From a virus, in IMG/VR virus record IMGVR_UViG_3300032561_000012, positions 1 through 64,000 of that record: a DNA stretch of 64,000 nt. The stretch is one strand, 5' to 3'. How positions within the stretch are numbered: position 1 is the stretch's first letter; the number at the start of each line of letters is the position of its first letter. The notes below the pieces were generated by a model that saw nothing but the letters and a program-made list of their open reading frames with translations, made no database searches and was not told where the DNA came from. Shown in pieces: positions 53,775-63,418 of this stretch. A program made the position numbers and the translations under genes.

Positions 53775-54623
53775 CTAAGAGCCTAGACCGAAAAAATTTG
53801 CGTAGTCAAACGTAACTTCTGTTTTATATTCATGCTGACATTCGTCACAGACATTATCATATGGTTTAAGACCAGCAGTACTGGCAATCTCAGCTAGTTT
53901 TTCCTGTACTTTGCGTACCGTTGCACTGCTGGTGCTAGAATAAAACTCTCTAATAAACCCGCTGTCAACTACCTTGGTTCCATCACTCATTAGAATATAT
54001 TCTGTGCTGGCTGTTAGGTTGTCTAGATTTAATTCAATTAGTTCTTCTGTAATGGCCTTAAGGTTAGCATCACGGTCTTCTTTGCTGATTTCATTTTCGC
54101 CTTGAGCTAGAACATTTAAAATACGTTGTTCTTTATATGTGATGCTGTTGGCGTTGTTGACTGCAAAATAGTTCTGTGGTTTAAGTTTGATAGTCAAATC
54201 AGGTTCTTGAATCAAATTATCAAAGTTTGGCATGGTGATTTGATCCAGGGCCGCGTTAAGATTAACAGTATGATCATTAGTGTGTTTGCACTTAGGACAA
54301 CTGGTATTGATGTCCATATCACTGCCATAACTGGCAATACGTATAGCAATCAAACAAGCATCAACGTCTACACTAGGCATAGCCCACGGGTCTTGAATAC
54401 TAGGAATACAGCTTTTGACTACTTCTACAATGGCTGATCCGTTGATTAAACTATCTGGTGTACGCAGGGTAATTTCATCTTTGGTAGTCATAGGGTACAC
54501 AGGCAGTTCACCTGTAGCACTGAGTGTTAGTGCGCCCTCAGGCCAATATTTGCCCTTACTAGGTAACTTTAAAAAGATCGCAGGTTGGCGAAAATGCTTG
54601 GCTAAAGGATTAGTTTGATTCAT
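53775..54623 (-). CDS. 26: Baseplate hub protein gp26
   Basis: The 282-residue protein (from ATG at 54623, MNQTNPLAKHFRQPAIFLKLPSKG...) has the T4 gp26 region: PVYPMTTKDEITLRTPDSLING, VKSCIPSIQDPWAMPSVDVD. Two zinc-finger-like CxxC pairs are visible, in TSCPKCKH and NVCDECQHEY. gp26 takes part in hub assembly. A frame starting at a TTG (54638) adds five residues; the ATG start is preferred because the N-terminus then matches the family. It is convergent with the structured RNA and divergent from the tape measure gene. Confidence 0.82.
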   Translation of the reverse strand: MNQTNPLAKHFRQPAIFLKLPSKGKYWPEGALTLSATGELPVYPMTTKDEITLRTPDSLINGSAIVEVVKSCIPSIQDPWAMPSVDVDACLIAIRIASYGSDMDINTSCPKCKHTNDHTVNLNAALDQITMPNFDNLIQEPDLTIKLKPQNYFAVNNANSITYKEQRILNVLAQGENEISKEDRDANLKAITEELIELNLDNLTASTEYILMSDGTKVVDSGFIREFYSSTSSATVRKVQEKLAEIASTAGLKPYDNVCDECQHEYKTEVTFDYANFFGLGS

Positions 54624-54636
54624 GGTGATTTTTTCC

Positions 54637-54644
54637 AATAAATA
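54637..54644 (+). promoter_or_regulatory. Late promoter element AATAAATA
   Basis: AATAAATA on the plus strand, 50 nt upstream of the tape measure ATG, in the divergent gp26-tape measure gap. It differs from the late consensus at the first base. Confidence 0.5.
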
Positions 54645-54693
54645 TATGATATACTACGTAATATTTAGCACCAATAAAGTGAGCATATAATAA

Positions 54694-56856
54694 ATGGATG
54701 AAGAAAAATTACTGGAGATGTTCCAGCGCCTGTTTGAAAAGATGGGAGCTTCTGTGGACAACTGGTCAGAAGAACTAGACAAATCCACTAAAGGTCAAAC
54801 TAAGCAAGAAAAATTAATTGACCGAATCACTAAACAGTTCACTAAACTTAACTCAGATCTTGAAAAAGGTCGTAAAAAGATCATTGACCTTGGCCCTACT
54901 ATCAAAGATCTTGATCAACAAATTGAAGATCTTGATGAAGGTGTAAAAAAATCTGAATTAGAAATAGAACGCCAACGTCTGGCCAACCAATTCCTCACAG
55001 CACAGTACAAAAAAGCCGCGGTACAACTAACATCAGCTATTGGCGATACACTGGTCAAGGGCATATTCAAAGGTACTAAAACACTAGTAAATGATCTGCA
55101 GAGCAACAGTAGTGGCATAGCACTAGCTGGCGATCTAATGACGCAGGCTATAGATTCGTCACAAGCTGGCATGACCGCAGTAGGAAAAACAGGCGAAGCT
55201 CTTGGGTCTGGTATGGCACAGCTTGGTGGCAAAACAGGCAAATTTGGTATAGCCTTATCTGCTGGGTCGGCCGCATTAGAATACTTTACAGCAGGTGTTG
55301 CTGAAGCTGCTAAAGCCGGCATTGACATGCTGGTTAAAGAAGTTGAAAAAACAGTCAAAGCATTTAATGACACAACAGCATCAGGCGCACTATTTGCACA
55401 CGGCATGGATGATCTGCGTGCAAACGCATCACGTGCTGGTCTAACAGTTGAACAGTTTGGTGCAGTGATTAAAAATAACAATGCGGCTCTAGCAGAATCT
55501 GGTATGACAGTAGAAACAGCAGCCAGAGCTGTAGCTGATGTTACTAGTAGATATGCTGTTCAAACAGGCAAAAGCGGATTAACCTTACAGCGTGAAATGC
55601 AAAACCTAGGTATTGGTTTCCAAGAACAAGCAGAAATCACAGCACAGGTTATTGCCAGTTATAAAAAAACAGGTGCGCAGGCTACTAACTCACAGGTAGC
55701 GGCAGCCACTGTTGAAATGGCTAAAAACATGAAAGCCATGTCAGACATCATGGGCGAAGAATACAAAGCACGACAAGATGCCGCTAAAAAACAAGCAGAG
55801 CAGTATGCATTCCAAGCTAAAGTTAACGAGATAGCTAGAAAAACTAACGATCCTGGATTGGTAAATCGTGTAAATCAAGCATTGGGTGCGATGAGCGAAA
55901 GTAATCGTAGAGCGGCTATTCAAGCCACAGTATTAGGTGGTGCTGTTACTGACGTAGCAGCCAATCTAACAGGTGCCGCGGCTGCAGGGCAAGATTTTGG
56001 TAATGCACTGTTAAGTGGCAGAACAGATATTAAATCTTTAACTGACGGTACTGCTAAACTCAATGATTCATTCCAAGCTGGCACTAGCGAAATGGGCGCA
56101 GCTATTAGCCGTGCTACTATTGCTACTGGTGACCTAGCAGATGTGTCACAGGCCTATGATCAACAGCAACAAGATTCATTTAAAATGAATACCAAGAATA
56201 GAGACAAAGCACTATCAGATGCAGACAAACTATCAGCGGCACACGGTGGCCTACAAGAAGAGGTAATGGGCGCAGAAAAATCTGCACAAGATTTGAAGAT
56301 GGCATTACAAAAAGAATTAACTCCCGCAATTAAGAGTTTTGCTAGTGTAGCCAATCAAATACTTGACGGAGTTAAGAAAACTCTAGCCAAAGCAGGCATA
56401 GGTAATCCAGGCGAAACAGGACGAGACTGGACAAAAATAGCAGAAGGTGCTGGATTAGCTATTGCAGGTGTAGTTGGTGGTATTGCAACATCATGGACTG
56501 GTGTTGGCGGAGTTGCTGGCGGTATTGCCGCAGAGCAAGGCGCATCAATGATGATGTCTGGGTGGAATGACCCAGTAGTCAAAAAAGCCGACGGGGGCAT
56601 TGCAGATGGTCCTGTAAGCGGTTATGCGGCTCAATTACACGGCACAGAAGCAGTGGTACCACTACCAGACGGTAAAAATATTCCAGTAGAAGTTAAACAA
56701 AACACAATGGGCGGAATTGATCCTAAGATGATGTCAGACATGCTGCATGAACTGAAAAAAGGTCACGAAATGACCAAACACAGCATGGATGAATTAGTGC
56801 GACATGCTAGAACCACCGCTGGCTACTCATCACAATTAGTTCAACTAGCTAGTTAA
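54694..56856 (+). CDS. Tail tape measure protein
   Basis: The 720-residue protein has a coiled-coil N-terminus (residues ~20-115, ending VKKSELEIERQRLANQF), long Ala/Gly-rich helices, and a hydrophobic glycine-rich segment near residues 585-615 (GLAIAGVVGGIATSW). The C-terminal DGGIADGPVSGYAAQLHGTEAVVPLPDG is typical of tape measure C-termini. It sets tail length and is delivered on infection. It is unlike T4 gp29 in detail and much longer; identity rests on the C-terminal motif and composition. It precedes the portal gene. Confidence 0.82.
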   Translation: MDEEKLLEMFQRLFEKMGASVDNWSEELDKSTKGQTKQEKLIDRITKQFTKLNSDLEKGRKKIIDLGPTIKDLDQQIEDLDEGVKKSELEIERQRLANQFLTAQYKKAAVQLTSAIGDTLVKGIFKGTKTLVNDLQSNSSGIALAGDLMTQAIDSSQAGMTAVGKTGEALGSGMAQLGGKTGKFGIALSAGSAALEYFTAGVAEAAKAGIDMLVKEVEKTVKAFNDTTASGALFAHGMDDLRANASRAGLTVEQFGAVIKNNNAALAESGMTVETAARAVADVTSRYAVQTGKSGLTLQREMQNLGIGFQEQAEITAQVIASYKKTGAQATNSQVAAATVEMAKNMKAMSDIMGEEYKARQDAAKKQAEQYAFQAKVNEIARKTNDPGLVNRVNQALGAMSESNRRAAIQATVLGGAVTDVAANLTGAAAAGQDFGNALLSGRTDIKSLTDGTAKLNDSFQAGTSEMGAAISRATIATGDLADVSQAYDQQQQDSFKMNTKNRDKALSDADKLSAAHGGLQEEVMGAEKSAQDLKMALQKELTPAIKSFASVANQILDGVKKTLAKAGIGNPGETGRDWTKIAEGAGLAIAGVVGGIATSWTGVGGVAGGIAAEQGASMMMSGWNDPVVKKADGGIADGPVSGYAAQLHGTEAVVPLPDGKNIPVEVKQNTMGGIDPKMMSDMLHELKKGHEMTKHSMDELVRHARTTAGYSSQLVQLAS

Positions 56857-56859
56857 GGC

Positions 56860-56867
56860 GATAAATA
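56860..56867 (+). promoter_or_regulatory. Late promoter element CGATAAATA
   Basis: GATAAATA preceded by C on the plus strand, 25 nt upstream of the portal ATG and just after the tape measure stop. AGAGAG lies at a good ribosome-site distance. Confidence 0.7.
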
Positions 56868-56891
56868 CTGTATCTTTAAAGAGAGCATAAT

Positions 56892-58616
56892 ATGGCCTGG
56901 AAAAAATATTTCAAAACAGCAAACTCAAATTCTGCGGGATTAATGAGTCCAATTGGTAGCGGTGGTAATCTACCAGATCCACGTTATAGCAACTATGCTA
57001 GCCAACTACCAGAAGTTTACATTGGACACCCAAATCGTACAGAACGCTACAATCAATACGAACAAATGGACATGGACAGTGAAGTAAACGCGGCACTAGA
57101 TATCCTTGCTGAGTTCATGACGCAACCTAATATTGAAAACGGCACAGGTTTTGATTTATTCTTTAAAGAAGATCCAACAGACAACGAAGTTAAGATACTT
57201 AAAGACCAATTACAACAATGGGTTAGTTTAAACGATCTTAACAAACGCCTATTCAAACTAGTGCGTAATACTATCAAATACGGTGATCAGGTATTCTTGC
57301 GTGACCCAGAAACATTTAAGTTATTTTGGACAGAAATGTTCAAAGTGACCAAGGTTATTGTTAACGAAGCAGAAGGCAAAAAGCCAGAGCAATATGTTAT
57401 CAAAGACCTAAACATCAATTTTCAAAACCTAACAGCCACAGCATTGAGCAGTAGTGATACCTTTGTTAATCACCCGCAGGTAGGTGGACCAAGTGGTAGT
57501 TATGTACAACCACAAACACCCTACAGTGGCGGCAGTCGTTTTAGTCACGCTAAAAATGAAGCTGTTATTGATGCAGAACACGTAGTACACCTAAGCCTAA
57601 CAGAAGGTTTGGACTTAAACTGGCCATTTGGTAACAGTGTATTAGAAAGTATCTTTAAGATCTTTAAACAAAAAGAACTACTAGAAGATGCTATTATTAT
57701 CTATCGTATACAACGTGCTCCAGAACGCAGAATCTTTAAGATTGACGTAGGTAACATGCCAACACACATGGCTATGGCCTATGTTGATCGTATCAAAAAT
57801 GAAATCCACCAACGTCGTATTCCTACGCAAACAGAAGGTGGACAAAACATGATGGATGCTACCTACAATCCATTATCAACTAACGAAGACTACTTTTTCC
57901 CAACTACAGCAGATGGTCGTGGATCAACAGTAGAAGTATTCCCAGGTGGACAAAACCTTGGTGAAATTACAGACTTGCGTTATTTTACTAACAAGATGTT
58001 CCGTGGTCTACGTATTCCCTCAAGCTACTTGCCAAACGGTATTGACGAAAGTGAACGCACATTCAGTGACGGTAAAACAACCACAGCACTTATTCAAGAA
58101 TGGCGTTTTAACCAATACTGTATGCGCCTACAACGTTTGATTGTTGAAAAACTAGACATGGAATTTAAAATGTTCATGCGCTGGAGAGGTGTAAACATTG
58201 ACAACAGCTTATTTGAACTACGTTTCAATGAACCACAAAACTTTGCCAAATATCGTCAAGCTGAGCTTGATCAAACACGTATTGCTACATTCACGAGCCT
58301 AGAAGGTATTGGGTATTTGAGCAAACGTTTCCTACTAGAACGTTACCTAGATCTAAGCGAAGAAGAAATGACACGCAACGATGAGCTATGGGCTCAGGAA
58401 AACGGTGTAGTAGAAGATACTACTGCTCCTGATGCTGGTCTACGTAGCGTTGGCGTAAGTAATGCAGGTATTCAACAGGATTTAGAAACTCTAACGCCAA
58501 ATCCTGAAGGACAACTGCCGGCTGGCGCAGTGCCAGGAGGCCCAGAAGAAGCAGGTGCTCCAGGTAGCGCACCAGCTGGCGGTGGTGGTGCTCCCGCTGG
58601 TGGATTAGGTTTGTAG
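56892..58616 (+). CDS. 20: Portal vertex protein gp20
   Basis: The 574-residue protein has the gp20 landmarks LPEVYIGHPNRTERYNQYEQMD, EVNAALDILAEFMTQ, EDAIIIYRIQRAPERRIFKIDVGN and QNLGEITDLRYFTNKMFRGLRIPSSYL. T4 gp20 is 524 residues; the extra is mostly a Gly/Ala/Pro-rich C-terminal tail. The dodecameric portal is the entry for DNA packaging and nucleates the prohead. It begins the head cassette 20-[67/68-like]-21-22-23 in T4 order. Confidence 0.96.
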   Translation: MAWKKYFKTANSNSAGLMSPIGSGGNLPDPRYSNYASQLPEVYIGHPNRTERYNQYEQMDMDSEVNAALDILAEFMTQPNIENGTGFDLFFKEDPTDNEVKILKDQLQQWVSLNDLNKRLFKLVRNTIKYGDQVFLRDPETFKLFWTEMFKVTKVIVNEAEGKKPEQYVIKDLNINFQNLTATALSSSDTFVNHPQVGGPSGSYVQPQTPYSGGSRFSHAKNEAVIDAEHVVHLSLTEGLDLNWPFGNSVLESIFKIFKQKELLEDAIIIYRIQRAPERRIFKIDVGNMPTHMAMAYVDRIKNEIHQRRIPTQTEGGQNMMDATYNPLSTNEDYFFPTTADGRGSTVEVFPGGQNLGEITDLRYFTNKMFRGLRIPSSYLPNGIDESERTFSDGKTTTALIQEWRFNQYCMRLQRLIVEKLDMEFKMFMRWRGVNIDNSLFELRFNEPQNFAKYRQAELDQTRIATFTSLEGIGYLSKRFLLERYLDLSEEEMTRNDELWAQENGVVEDTTAPDAGLRSVGVSNAGIQQDLETLTPNPEGQLPAGAVPGGPEEAGAPGSAPAGGGGAPAGGLGL

Positions 58617-58635
58617 GTTTTTGGTAAATAATAAC

Positions 58636-58860
58636 ATGAACCTACTAGAAGTCTTTGACCAAATGCCGCAGGGCTATCGCAGCGAAAAAGAAGATCATAC
58701 TGAGATAAAACTCAAAGATCTACGTAAAACCAAGCTGACTCTAAAGCAGATTAATCGCCTACGTATTATGAATGATGTACGTAAGTTAGAACACGAACAA
58801 AAGATCACAGGCGTACAAAAACAGTACAAAGCCCCTCCAGCTGAAGCGTCAGTAGCATAG
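58636..58860 (+). CDS. gp67-position small prohead protein
   Basis: The 74-residue protein starts MNLLEVFDQMPQGYRSEKEDH and has KDLRKTKLTLKQINRLRIMNDVRKLE, a basic helix. A TTG five codons earlier (58621) would extend it, but the ATG at 58636 has the better start. In T4, gp67 (prohead core) lies between gp20 and gp68/gp21; this is the same place. Sequence similarity to T4 gp67 is not clear by eye. Confidence 0.7.
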   Translation: MNLLEVFDQMPQGYRSEKEDHTEIKLKDLRKTKLTLKQINRLRIMNDVRKLEHEQKITGVQKQYKAPPAEASVA

Positions 58861-58992
58861 TTATCCTCCAAAACGATTCAAAAAACTAGCATTTAACCCC
58901 CTTTTCTGTAATAAAAAGTAAATATATTAACATAATACATTTACTCTCAAGTATTAGTCCGGATTTAATATTAATTTTTAAGGAGTTCTTAA

Positions 58993-59931
58993 ATGAGCAA
59001 CAAATACGAACAATTAGTCGAATTCATCATTAACGATGAAACAGACAAAGCTCGTGAACTTTTCCACAAGATCGTTGTAGAAAAATCACGTGATATCTAT
59101 GAAAGTCTAGTTGAAGAAGAAGACCTAGACGAAGTAATGGGTGGCAACGAAGTTGAAGAAATGGTTAACGACGTTCAAATGGACGAAGAAGGCATTTCAG
59201 AAGAAGAAGAAGAGTTTGGTGACGAAGAAGATTCTGAAGAAGACGAAGATGGTGCTTTTGATCACGACGAAGGTCACGAAGAAGCTGGTGAAGCTGAATT
59301 AGAAGATCGCGTGGTTGACCTAGAGTCAGCACTTGACGAACTTAAAGCAGAATTTGATGCACTAATGGCTGATGAACAACATGAACCAGAACATCATGAT
59401 GGTGTTGACGATCCAAATTTTGGCGGCGAAGAAGACATGATGTACGAGTCAGCTGAAGACGACGAAGAAGATGACGAAGAAGACGACGAAGAAGATTTAG
59501 AAGAATCTATCGTTCGTGAATACGTTGAAAACGTTGGTACACCTTACTCAGGTGAATTAGATGGTAAAGAAGGTAAAACAGTTGGTACAGGTAAAAGCTT
59601 CAAATCACCTATCCAAACTAAAGACCCTGTAGCATCTAAGAACGACATGGGTGGTTCAGCTAAGAATATCGCTACTGGTAAAGCTAATGCTAATCCAGAT
59701 GGCAACACACCAGCTAAAGAAGGTGCTGCAAACGCTTACAAGAAAGGCGAAACAAAAATGCCACACAGCGGTCAATTTAAAAACGTACCAGGCAGCAAGA
59801 AAGTTTGGGATGGTGGCGGAGATGGCGGTCACGGTGCTGAAAAGAAAGGCGCTGGTGAAGGTAAACTAGCTGGTAACGACGGTAGTCGCCCAATTGGCAA
59901 AACACCTGTTATCAAAACAACACCACGTTAA
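58993..59931 (+). CDS. Acidic prohead-core-like protein (gp68 position)
   Basis: The 312-residue protein has an Asp/Glu-dominated middle (residues ~45-170, with runs such as EEDDEEDDEED) and a Lys/Gly/Asn-rich C-terminal part. An ATG with AAGGAG precedes it. Its place between gp67-like and gp21 corresponds to T4 gp68. The bipolar charge is like a scaffold or core protein that is cleaved by gp21 and lost. The upstream 130 bp holds an A/T-rich stretch with GTAAATA but no perfect late element. Confidence 0.65.
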   Translation: MSNKYEQLVEFIINDETDKARELFHKIVVEKSRDIYESLVEEEDLDEVMGGNEVEEMVNDVQMDEEGISEEEEEFGDEEDSEEDEDGAFDHDEGHEEAGEAELEDRVVDLESALDELKAEFDALMADEQHEPEHHDGVDDPNFGGEEDMMYESAEDDEEDDEEDDEEDLEESIVREYVENVGTPYSGELDGKEGKTVGTGKSFKSPIQTKDPVASKNDMGGSAKNIATGKANANPDGNTPAKEGAANAYKKGETKMPHSGQFKNVPGSKKVWDGGGDGGHGAEKKGAGEGKLAGNDGSRPIGKTPVIKTTPR

Positions 59932-59950
59932 TTATTAGGAAACCATAGCA

Positions 59951-60592
59951 ATGGCATTTTATCTTAAAGAGAACTTAACTTTTGACGCAGCTAGAATGGA
60001 GGTTCTAACAGAATCTTCAGCTGACGGCAAAGGTAAGAATCTTTACATGAAAGGTATTTTCATTCAAGGTGGCGTTAAAAACCACAATGAACGTGTATAC
60101 CCAGTAACTGAGATTGAAAGAGCCGTTAGCACACTAAATGAACAAATCAAGGGTGGCTACAGCGTCTTAGGCGAAGTAGATCACCCTGATGATTTGAAAA
60201 TCAATTTAGATCGCGTGTCACATATGATTACTGATATGTGGATGGATGGTCCTAATGGTTTTGGCAAATTAAAGATTCTTCCTACTCCAATGGGTCAGTT
60301 AGTTCAGACCATGTTGGAATCAGGAGTAAAACTTGGTGTTTCATCTCGTGGTAGCGGCAACGTGAACGAGGGAGACGGCAAAGTAAGTGACTTTGAAATA
60401 GTCACAGTAGATGTAGTTGCGCAACCAAGCGCACCAAATGCATATCCAACAGCTATCTACGAGGGGTTGATGAATATGCGCGGTGGCAGTAAGGTATTCG
60501 AGATGGCAAAAGAAGCCAGCGCAGATCAAAAGGTACAAAAATATTTGAAAGAGCAAGTTACTCGCTTGATCAAAGATTTGAAAATTAAATAG
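59951..60592 (+). CDS. 21: Prohead core protease gp21
   Basis: The 213-residue protein matches the length of T4 gp21 (212). GEVDHPDD (H78) and GVSSRGSG (S131/S132) are the catalytic histidine and serine regions of this herpesvirus-assemblin-like protease family. NHNERVYP, KINLDRVSH and VVAQPSAPNAYP are other gp21 landmarks. It cleaves scaffold and capsid proteins during maturation. TTAGGAAA precedes the ATG. Confidence 0.95.
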   Translation: MAFYLKENLTFDAARMEVLTESSADGKGKNLYMKGIFIQGGVKNHNERVYPVTEIERAVSTLNEQIKGGYSVLGEVDHPDDLKINLDRVSHMITDMWMDGPNGFGKLKILPTPMGQLVQTMLESGVKLGVSSRGSGNVNEGDGKVSDFEIVTVDVVAQPSAPNAYPTAIYEGLMNMRGGSKVFEMAKEASADQKVQKYLKEQVTRLIKDLKIK

Positions 60593-60601
60593 GAGATCAC
60601 A

Positions 60602-61696
60602 ATGTTAGACGCTATCAAACCATTGTTGGAAAGCGGCATCATTAATGAAGATACTAAGCAAGCTATCAGCGAAGCTTGGGAATCACAAATTAATGAAGCA
60701 CGTGAAGCTGTTCGCTCTGAATTGCGCGAAGAGTTTGCACAACGCTATACACATGACAAACAAGTAATGGTTGAAGCTCTAGACAAAATGGTTACTGAAA
60801 GTCTCGCCGCTGAACTCAAAGAGTTCGCCGAAGAGAAACAAGCTCTTGTTGAAGACCGCGTGAAATTTAAACGTCACATGGTTGAATCAGCAGGTAAGTT
60901 TAATGACTTTATGGTTACTAAACTTGCAGAAGAAATCAAAGAACTACGTGCAGATAAGAAAGTTCAAAACGAAGCAGTAGCTAAGTTAGAACGTTTTGTT
61001 ATTCATGCGCTAGCTGAAGAGATCAAAGAGTTTGACCAAGACAAGCAAGCTGTTGTTGAAACTAAAGTAAAACTAGTAGCAGAAGCTAAACAAAAATTAG
61101 CTAAACTACAAGAAGCTTTTGTTGCTCGCAGTGCTAAACTTGTTAAGGAAGCAGTGGCAAACAATCTAGGCTCAGAACTAGCTCAACTTAAAGAAGATAT
61201 CCAAGCTGCTCGTGAGAACATGTTTGGTCGTCGCTTATTTGAAGCATTTGCTCAAGAATTCGCTGTTACACACTTAAGTGAAAACGCTGAATTCGCAAAA
61301 CTTAAAGCAGAAATTGCAACGAAAGATGCAGTGATCGCTGAAAGCAAAAAAGCACTAGCTGAAAAAGAAGTATTAGTTGAGTCAAAAGAAAAAGAAGTTC
61401 GAGTAATCAAAGAAAGTGTAACTCGCAAGGAAGCACTAAACGGTTTACTCAAAACATTAAACAAAGAGAAAGCTGAAGTAATGAGCAGCCTACTCGAGAA
61501 TGTGCAAACTGATCGTCTTCAGGCTGCATATGAAAAGTATCTACCAGCAGTTCTAAACAACACTCCAGCTGTTAAAGCTGAAAAAGCTGTATTAGCTGAG
61601 AGTCGTGTAGAAGTGACAGGTGATAAATCTGCTAAAACAGACGTAGAAGTTGCTACTAATGTAGTCGACATCAAACGTTTAGCAGGGCTAAAATAG
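60602..61696 (+). CDS. 22: Prohead scaffold gp22
   Basis: The 364-residue protein is almost wholly helical and charged, as a scaffold should be, with two related segments LAEEIKELRADK and LAEEIKEFDQDK around residues 105-145 and an N-terminus MLDAIKPLLESGIINED. T4 gp22 is 269 residues. It sits between gp21 and gp23 in T4 order. AGGAGATCACA precedes the ATG. Several L/I-x-E sites could be gp21 cleavage points. Confidence 0.88.
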   Translation: MLDAIKPLLESGIINEDTKQAISEAWESQINEAREAVRSELREEFAQRYTHDKQVMVEALDKMVTESLAAELKEFAEEKQALVEDRVKFKRHMVESAGKFNDFMVTKLAEEIKELRADKKVQNEAVAKLERFVIHALAEEIKEFDQDKQAVVETKVKLVAEAKQKLAKLQEAFVARSAKLVKEAVANNLGSELAQLKEDIQAARENMFGRRLFEAFAQEFAVTHLSENAEFAKLKAEIATKDAVIAESKKALAEKEVLVESKEKEVRVIKESVTRKEALNGLLKTLNKEKAEVMSSLLENVQTDRLQAAYEKYLPAVLNNTPAVKAEKAVLAESRVEVTGDKSAKTDVEVATNVVDIKRLAGLK

Positions 61697-61724
61697 TAGT
61701 AAATTTTAAAAGGAAAATAAAGAA

Positions 61725-62903
61725 ATGACAACCCAACTATTAGAAGGCCGTTGGAACGAGACCAAAGACGCCCTGTTAGAAGGTCTACAAGGTTCAAAAA
61801 GAACCTCAATGGCAATTATTTTGGAAAACACTAAGAAGCACTTGATGGAAACTGCAACTAGTGGTGCTACAGCAGTAGGTAACGTAGCAACATTAAACCG
61901 CGTGATTCTTCCAGTGATTCGTCGTGTAATGCCAACTGTTATCGCTAACGAAATCATCGGTGTTCAACCAATGACTGGCCCTGTAGCGCAAATCCACACT
62001 CTACGTGTGCGTTATGCTGACTCACAAGCTGCTGGTTCAATTGGTGGCGACGCTGCAAGTCCAGGCGATGAAGCATTATCACCATTCAAAATTGCTGTAG
62101 CATACTCAAGCCAAACTTCAACAGGTTTAGCTGCATCTACAAGCTCTTTAGAAGGTACACCAGGTAACAGAATCAACGTTCAAATCTTAAAACAAGTTGT
62201 TGAAGCGAAAACTCGCAAACTATCAGCTCGTTGGACATTTGAAGCTGCGCAAGATGCACAATCTATGCACGGTCTAGACGTTGAAGCTGAAATCATGGCT
62301 GCTCTAGCACAAGAAATCACTGTTGAAATCGACCAAGAGATTTTAAACAGCTTGTTAGCTTTAGCACCAAACACATACAACTACAACCAAGCTACTGTAT
62401 CAGGTACTGCTACATTCGTTGGTGACGAACACGCTGCTCTAGCTGTTCTAATCAATCGTTCAGCAAACTTGATTGCACAACGTACACGTCGTGGTGCTGG
62501 TAACTGGGCAGTTGTAAGTCCAGAAGCTTTAACAGTGTTACAATCTGCAACTACTTCAGCTTTTGCTCGTAGTACAGAAGGTACATTTGAAGCTCCAACA
62601 AACAACAAATTTGTTGGTACATTAAACAATGCTATGAAGATCTATGTAAACAGCTATGCTGCTACTGGTACTTCAGTATTGTTAGGTTATAAAGGTTCTA
62701 GCGAAGCTGATGCAGCTGCGTTTTATTGCCCTTATATTCCTCTAATGAGTTCTGGTGTTGTGTTGGATCCTAGCACATTTGAACCAGTAGTAGGTTTCAT
62801 GACACGTTATGGTTATGCTGAACTTACAAATACTGCTTCATCTCTAGGTAACGCAGCTGACTACTTAGAAACAATCGGTATCTCAAACCTATCATTCCAA
62901 TAA
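61725..62903 (+). CDS. 23: Major capsid protein gp23
   Basis: The 392-residue protein has the gp23 marks NVATLNRVILPVIRRVMPTVIANEIIGVQPM, KTRKLSARWTFEAAQDAQ and RRGAGNWAVVSPEAL, plus a C-terminal GFMTRYGYAELTN. It is shorter than T4 gp23 (521) and typical cyanophage gp23, so it is a compact form. LME-T at residues 40-43 fits the (L/I)-x-E consensus and could be the gp21 cleavage site. A bidirectional terminator follows 27 nt after the stop. Confidence 0.96.
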   Translation: MTTQLLEGRWNETKDALLEGLQGSKRTSMAIILENTKKHLMETATSGATAVGNVATLNRVILPVIRRVMPTVIANEIIGVQPMTGPVAQIHTLRVRYADSQAAGSIGGDAASPGDEALSPFKIAVAYSSQTSTGLAASTSSLEGTPGNRINVQILKQVVEAKTRKLSARWTFEAAQDAQSMHGLDVEAEIMAALAQEITVEIDQEILNSLLALAPNTYNYNQATVSGTATFVGDEHAALAVLINRSANLIAQRTRRGAGNWAVVSPEALTVLQSATTSAFARSTEGTFEAPTNNKFVGTLNNAMKIYVNSYAATGTSVLLGYKGSSEADAAAFYCPYIPLMSSGVVLDPSTFEPVVGFMTRYGYAELTNTASSLGNAADYLETIGISNLSFQ

Positions 62904-62929
62904 TATTGGTTTAGTAGTTTTAAGAAATA

Positions 62930-62957
62930 AAAATAGCACCTTCGGGTGCTATTTTTT
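62930..62957. terminator. Bidirectional intrinsic terminator
   Basis: AAAATAGCACC-TTCG-GGTGCTATTTT: an 11-bp stem with UUCG loop and T-tracts on both strands. It separates gp23 from the convergent 108-residue gene. Confidence 0.9.
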
Positions 62958-62960
62958 TAT

Positions 62961-63287
62961 CTAAGCATAATACTCAAAACGTTTTGTTATATCATAGCCA
63001 TCTTTGCGTTTAATATTTCTTACAGCTTGTAGCAGTACGTTAGCATCTTTTTGACAAAAGTTGGGATGCCTAAAATTCCACGCACGCTTGCTTTCTGCAC
63101 GTTCTAAACAGTATAACAAATCCATTTTAACATCAAAACTTTTAGTAGTTCTAAGCAATTCATTCATATCTTGTATGTCTAAAAAATATTCTACATAATT
63201 CTTAGTAGCGTTAATAGTATTGTAGTTAGTAGCACCACCTTTAAAAACAGGTTTAACACCTTTGTATTTTGCAGTATACCAAGTCAT
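62961..63287 (-). CDS. Hypothetical protein, 108 residues
   Basis: I do not recognise this small protein. It starts MTWYTAKYKGVKPVFKGG and has NFCQKDANVLLQAVRNIKRK near residue 75. It reads as a soluble, mixed alpha/beta protein with many Lys and Tyr. It is isolated on the minus strand between gp23 and the next operon, and its 3' end shares the bidirectional terminator. Upstream, AGGAGC precedes the ATG. Confidence 0.68.
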   Translation of the reverse strand: MTWYTAKYKGVKPVFKGGATNYNTINATKNYVEYFLDIQDMNELLRTTKSFDVKMDLLYCLERAESKRAWNFRHPNFCQKDANVLLQAVRNIKRKDGYDITKRFEYYA

Positions 63288-63372
63288 TATCTGCTCCTAG
63301 TAAAAAGAAATGCTAGTATAACATATTTTGGTTAAAAAGTCAAGCATAATTATTGAGTATCAATGGATTACA

Positions 63373-63380
63373 TATAAATA
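63373..63380 (+). promoter_or_regulatory. Late promoter element TATAAATA
   Basis: A perfect TATAAATA on the plus strand, 38 nt upstream of the ATG at 63419. It is inside the longer frame that begins at 63353, and argues for the inner start. Confidence 0.72.
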
Positions 63381-63418
63381 CAGTTACTATACTATCAAAT
63401 TCCTTAAGGAGAATTCAA

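Noticed and set aside
54624-54638. TTG start for gp26
   Set aside because: The ATG at 54623 gives the family-like N-terminus.
63353-63418. Longer start for the C-tail-anchored protein
   Set aside because: It would include the TATAAATA element; the inner ATG follows AAGGAG.
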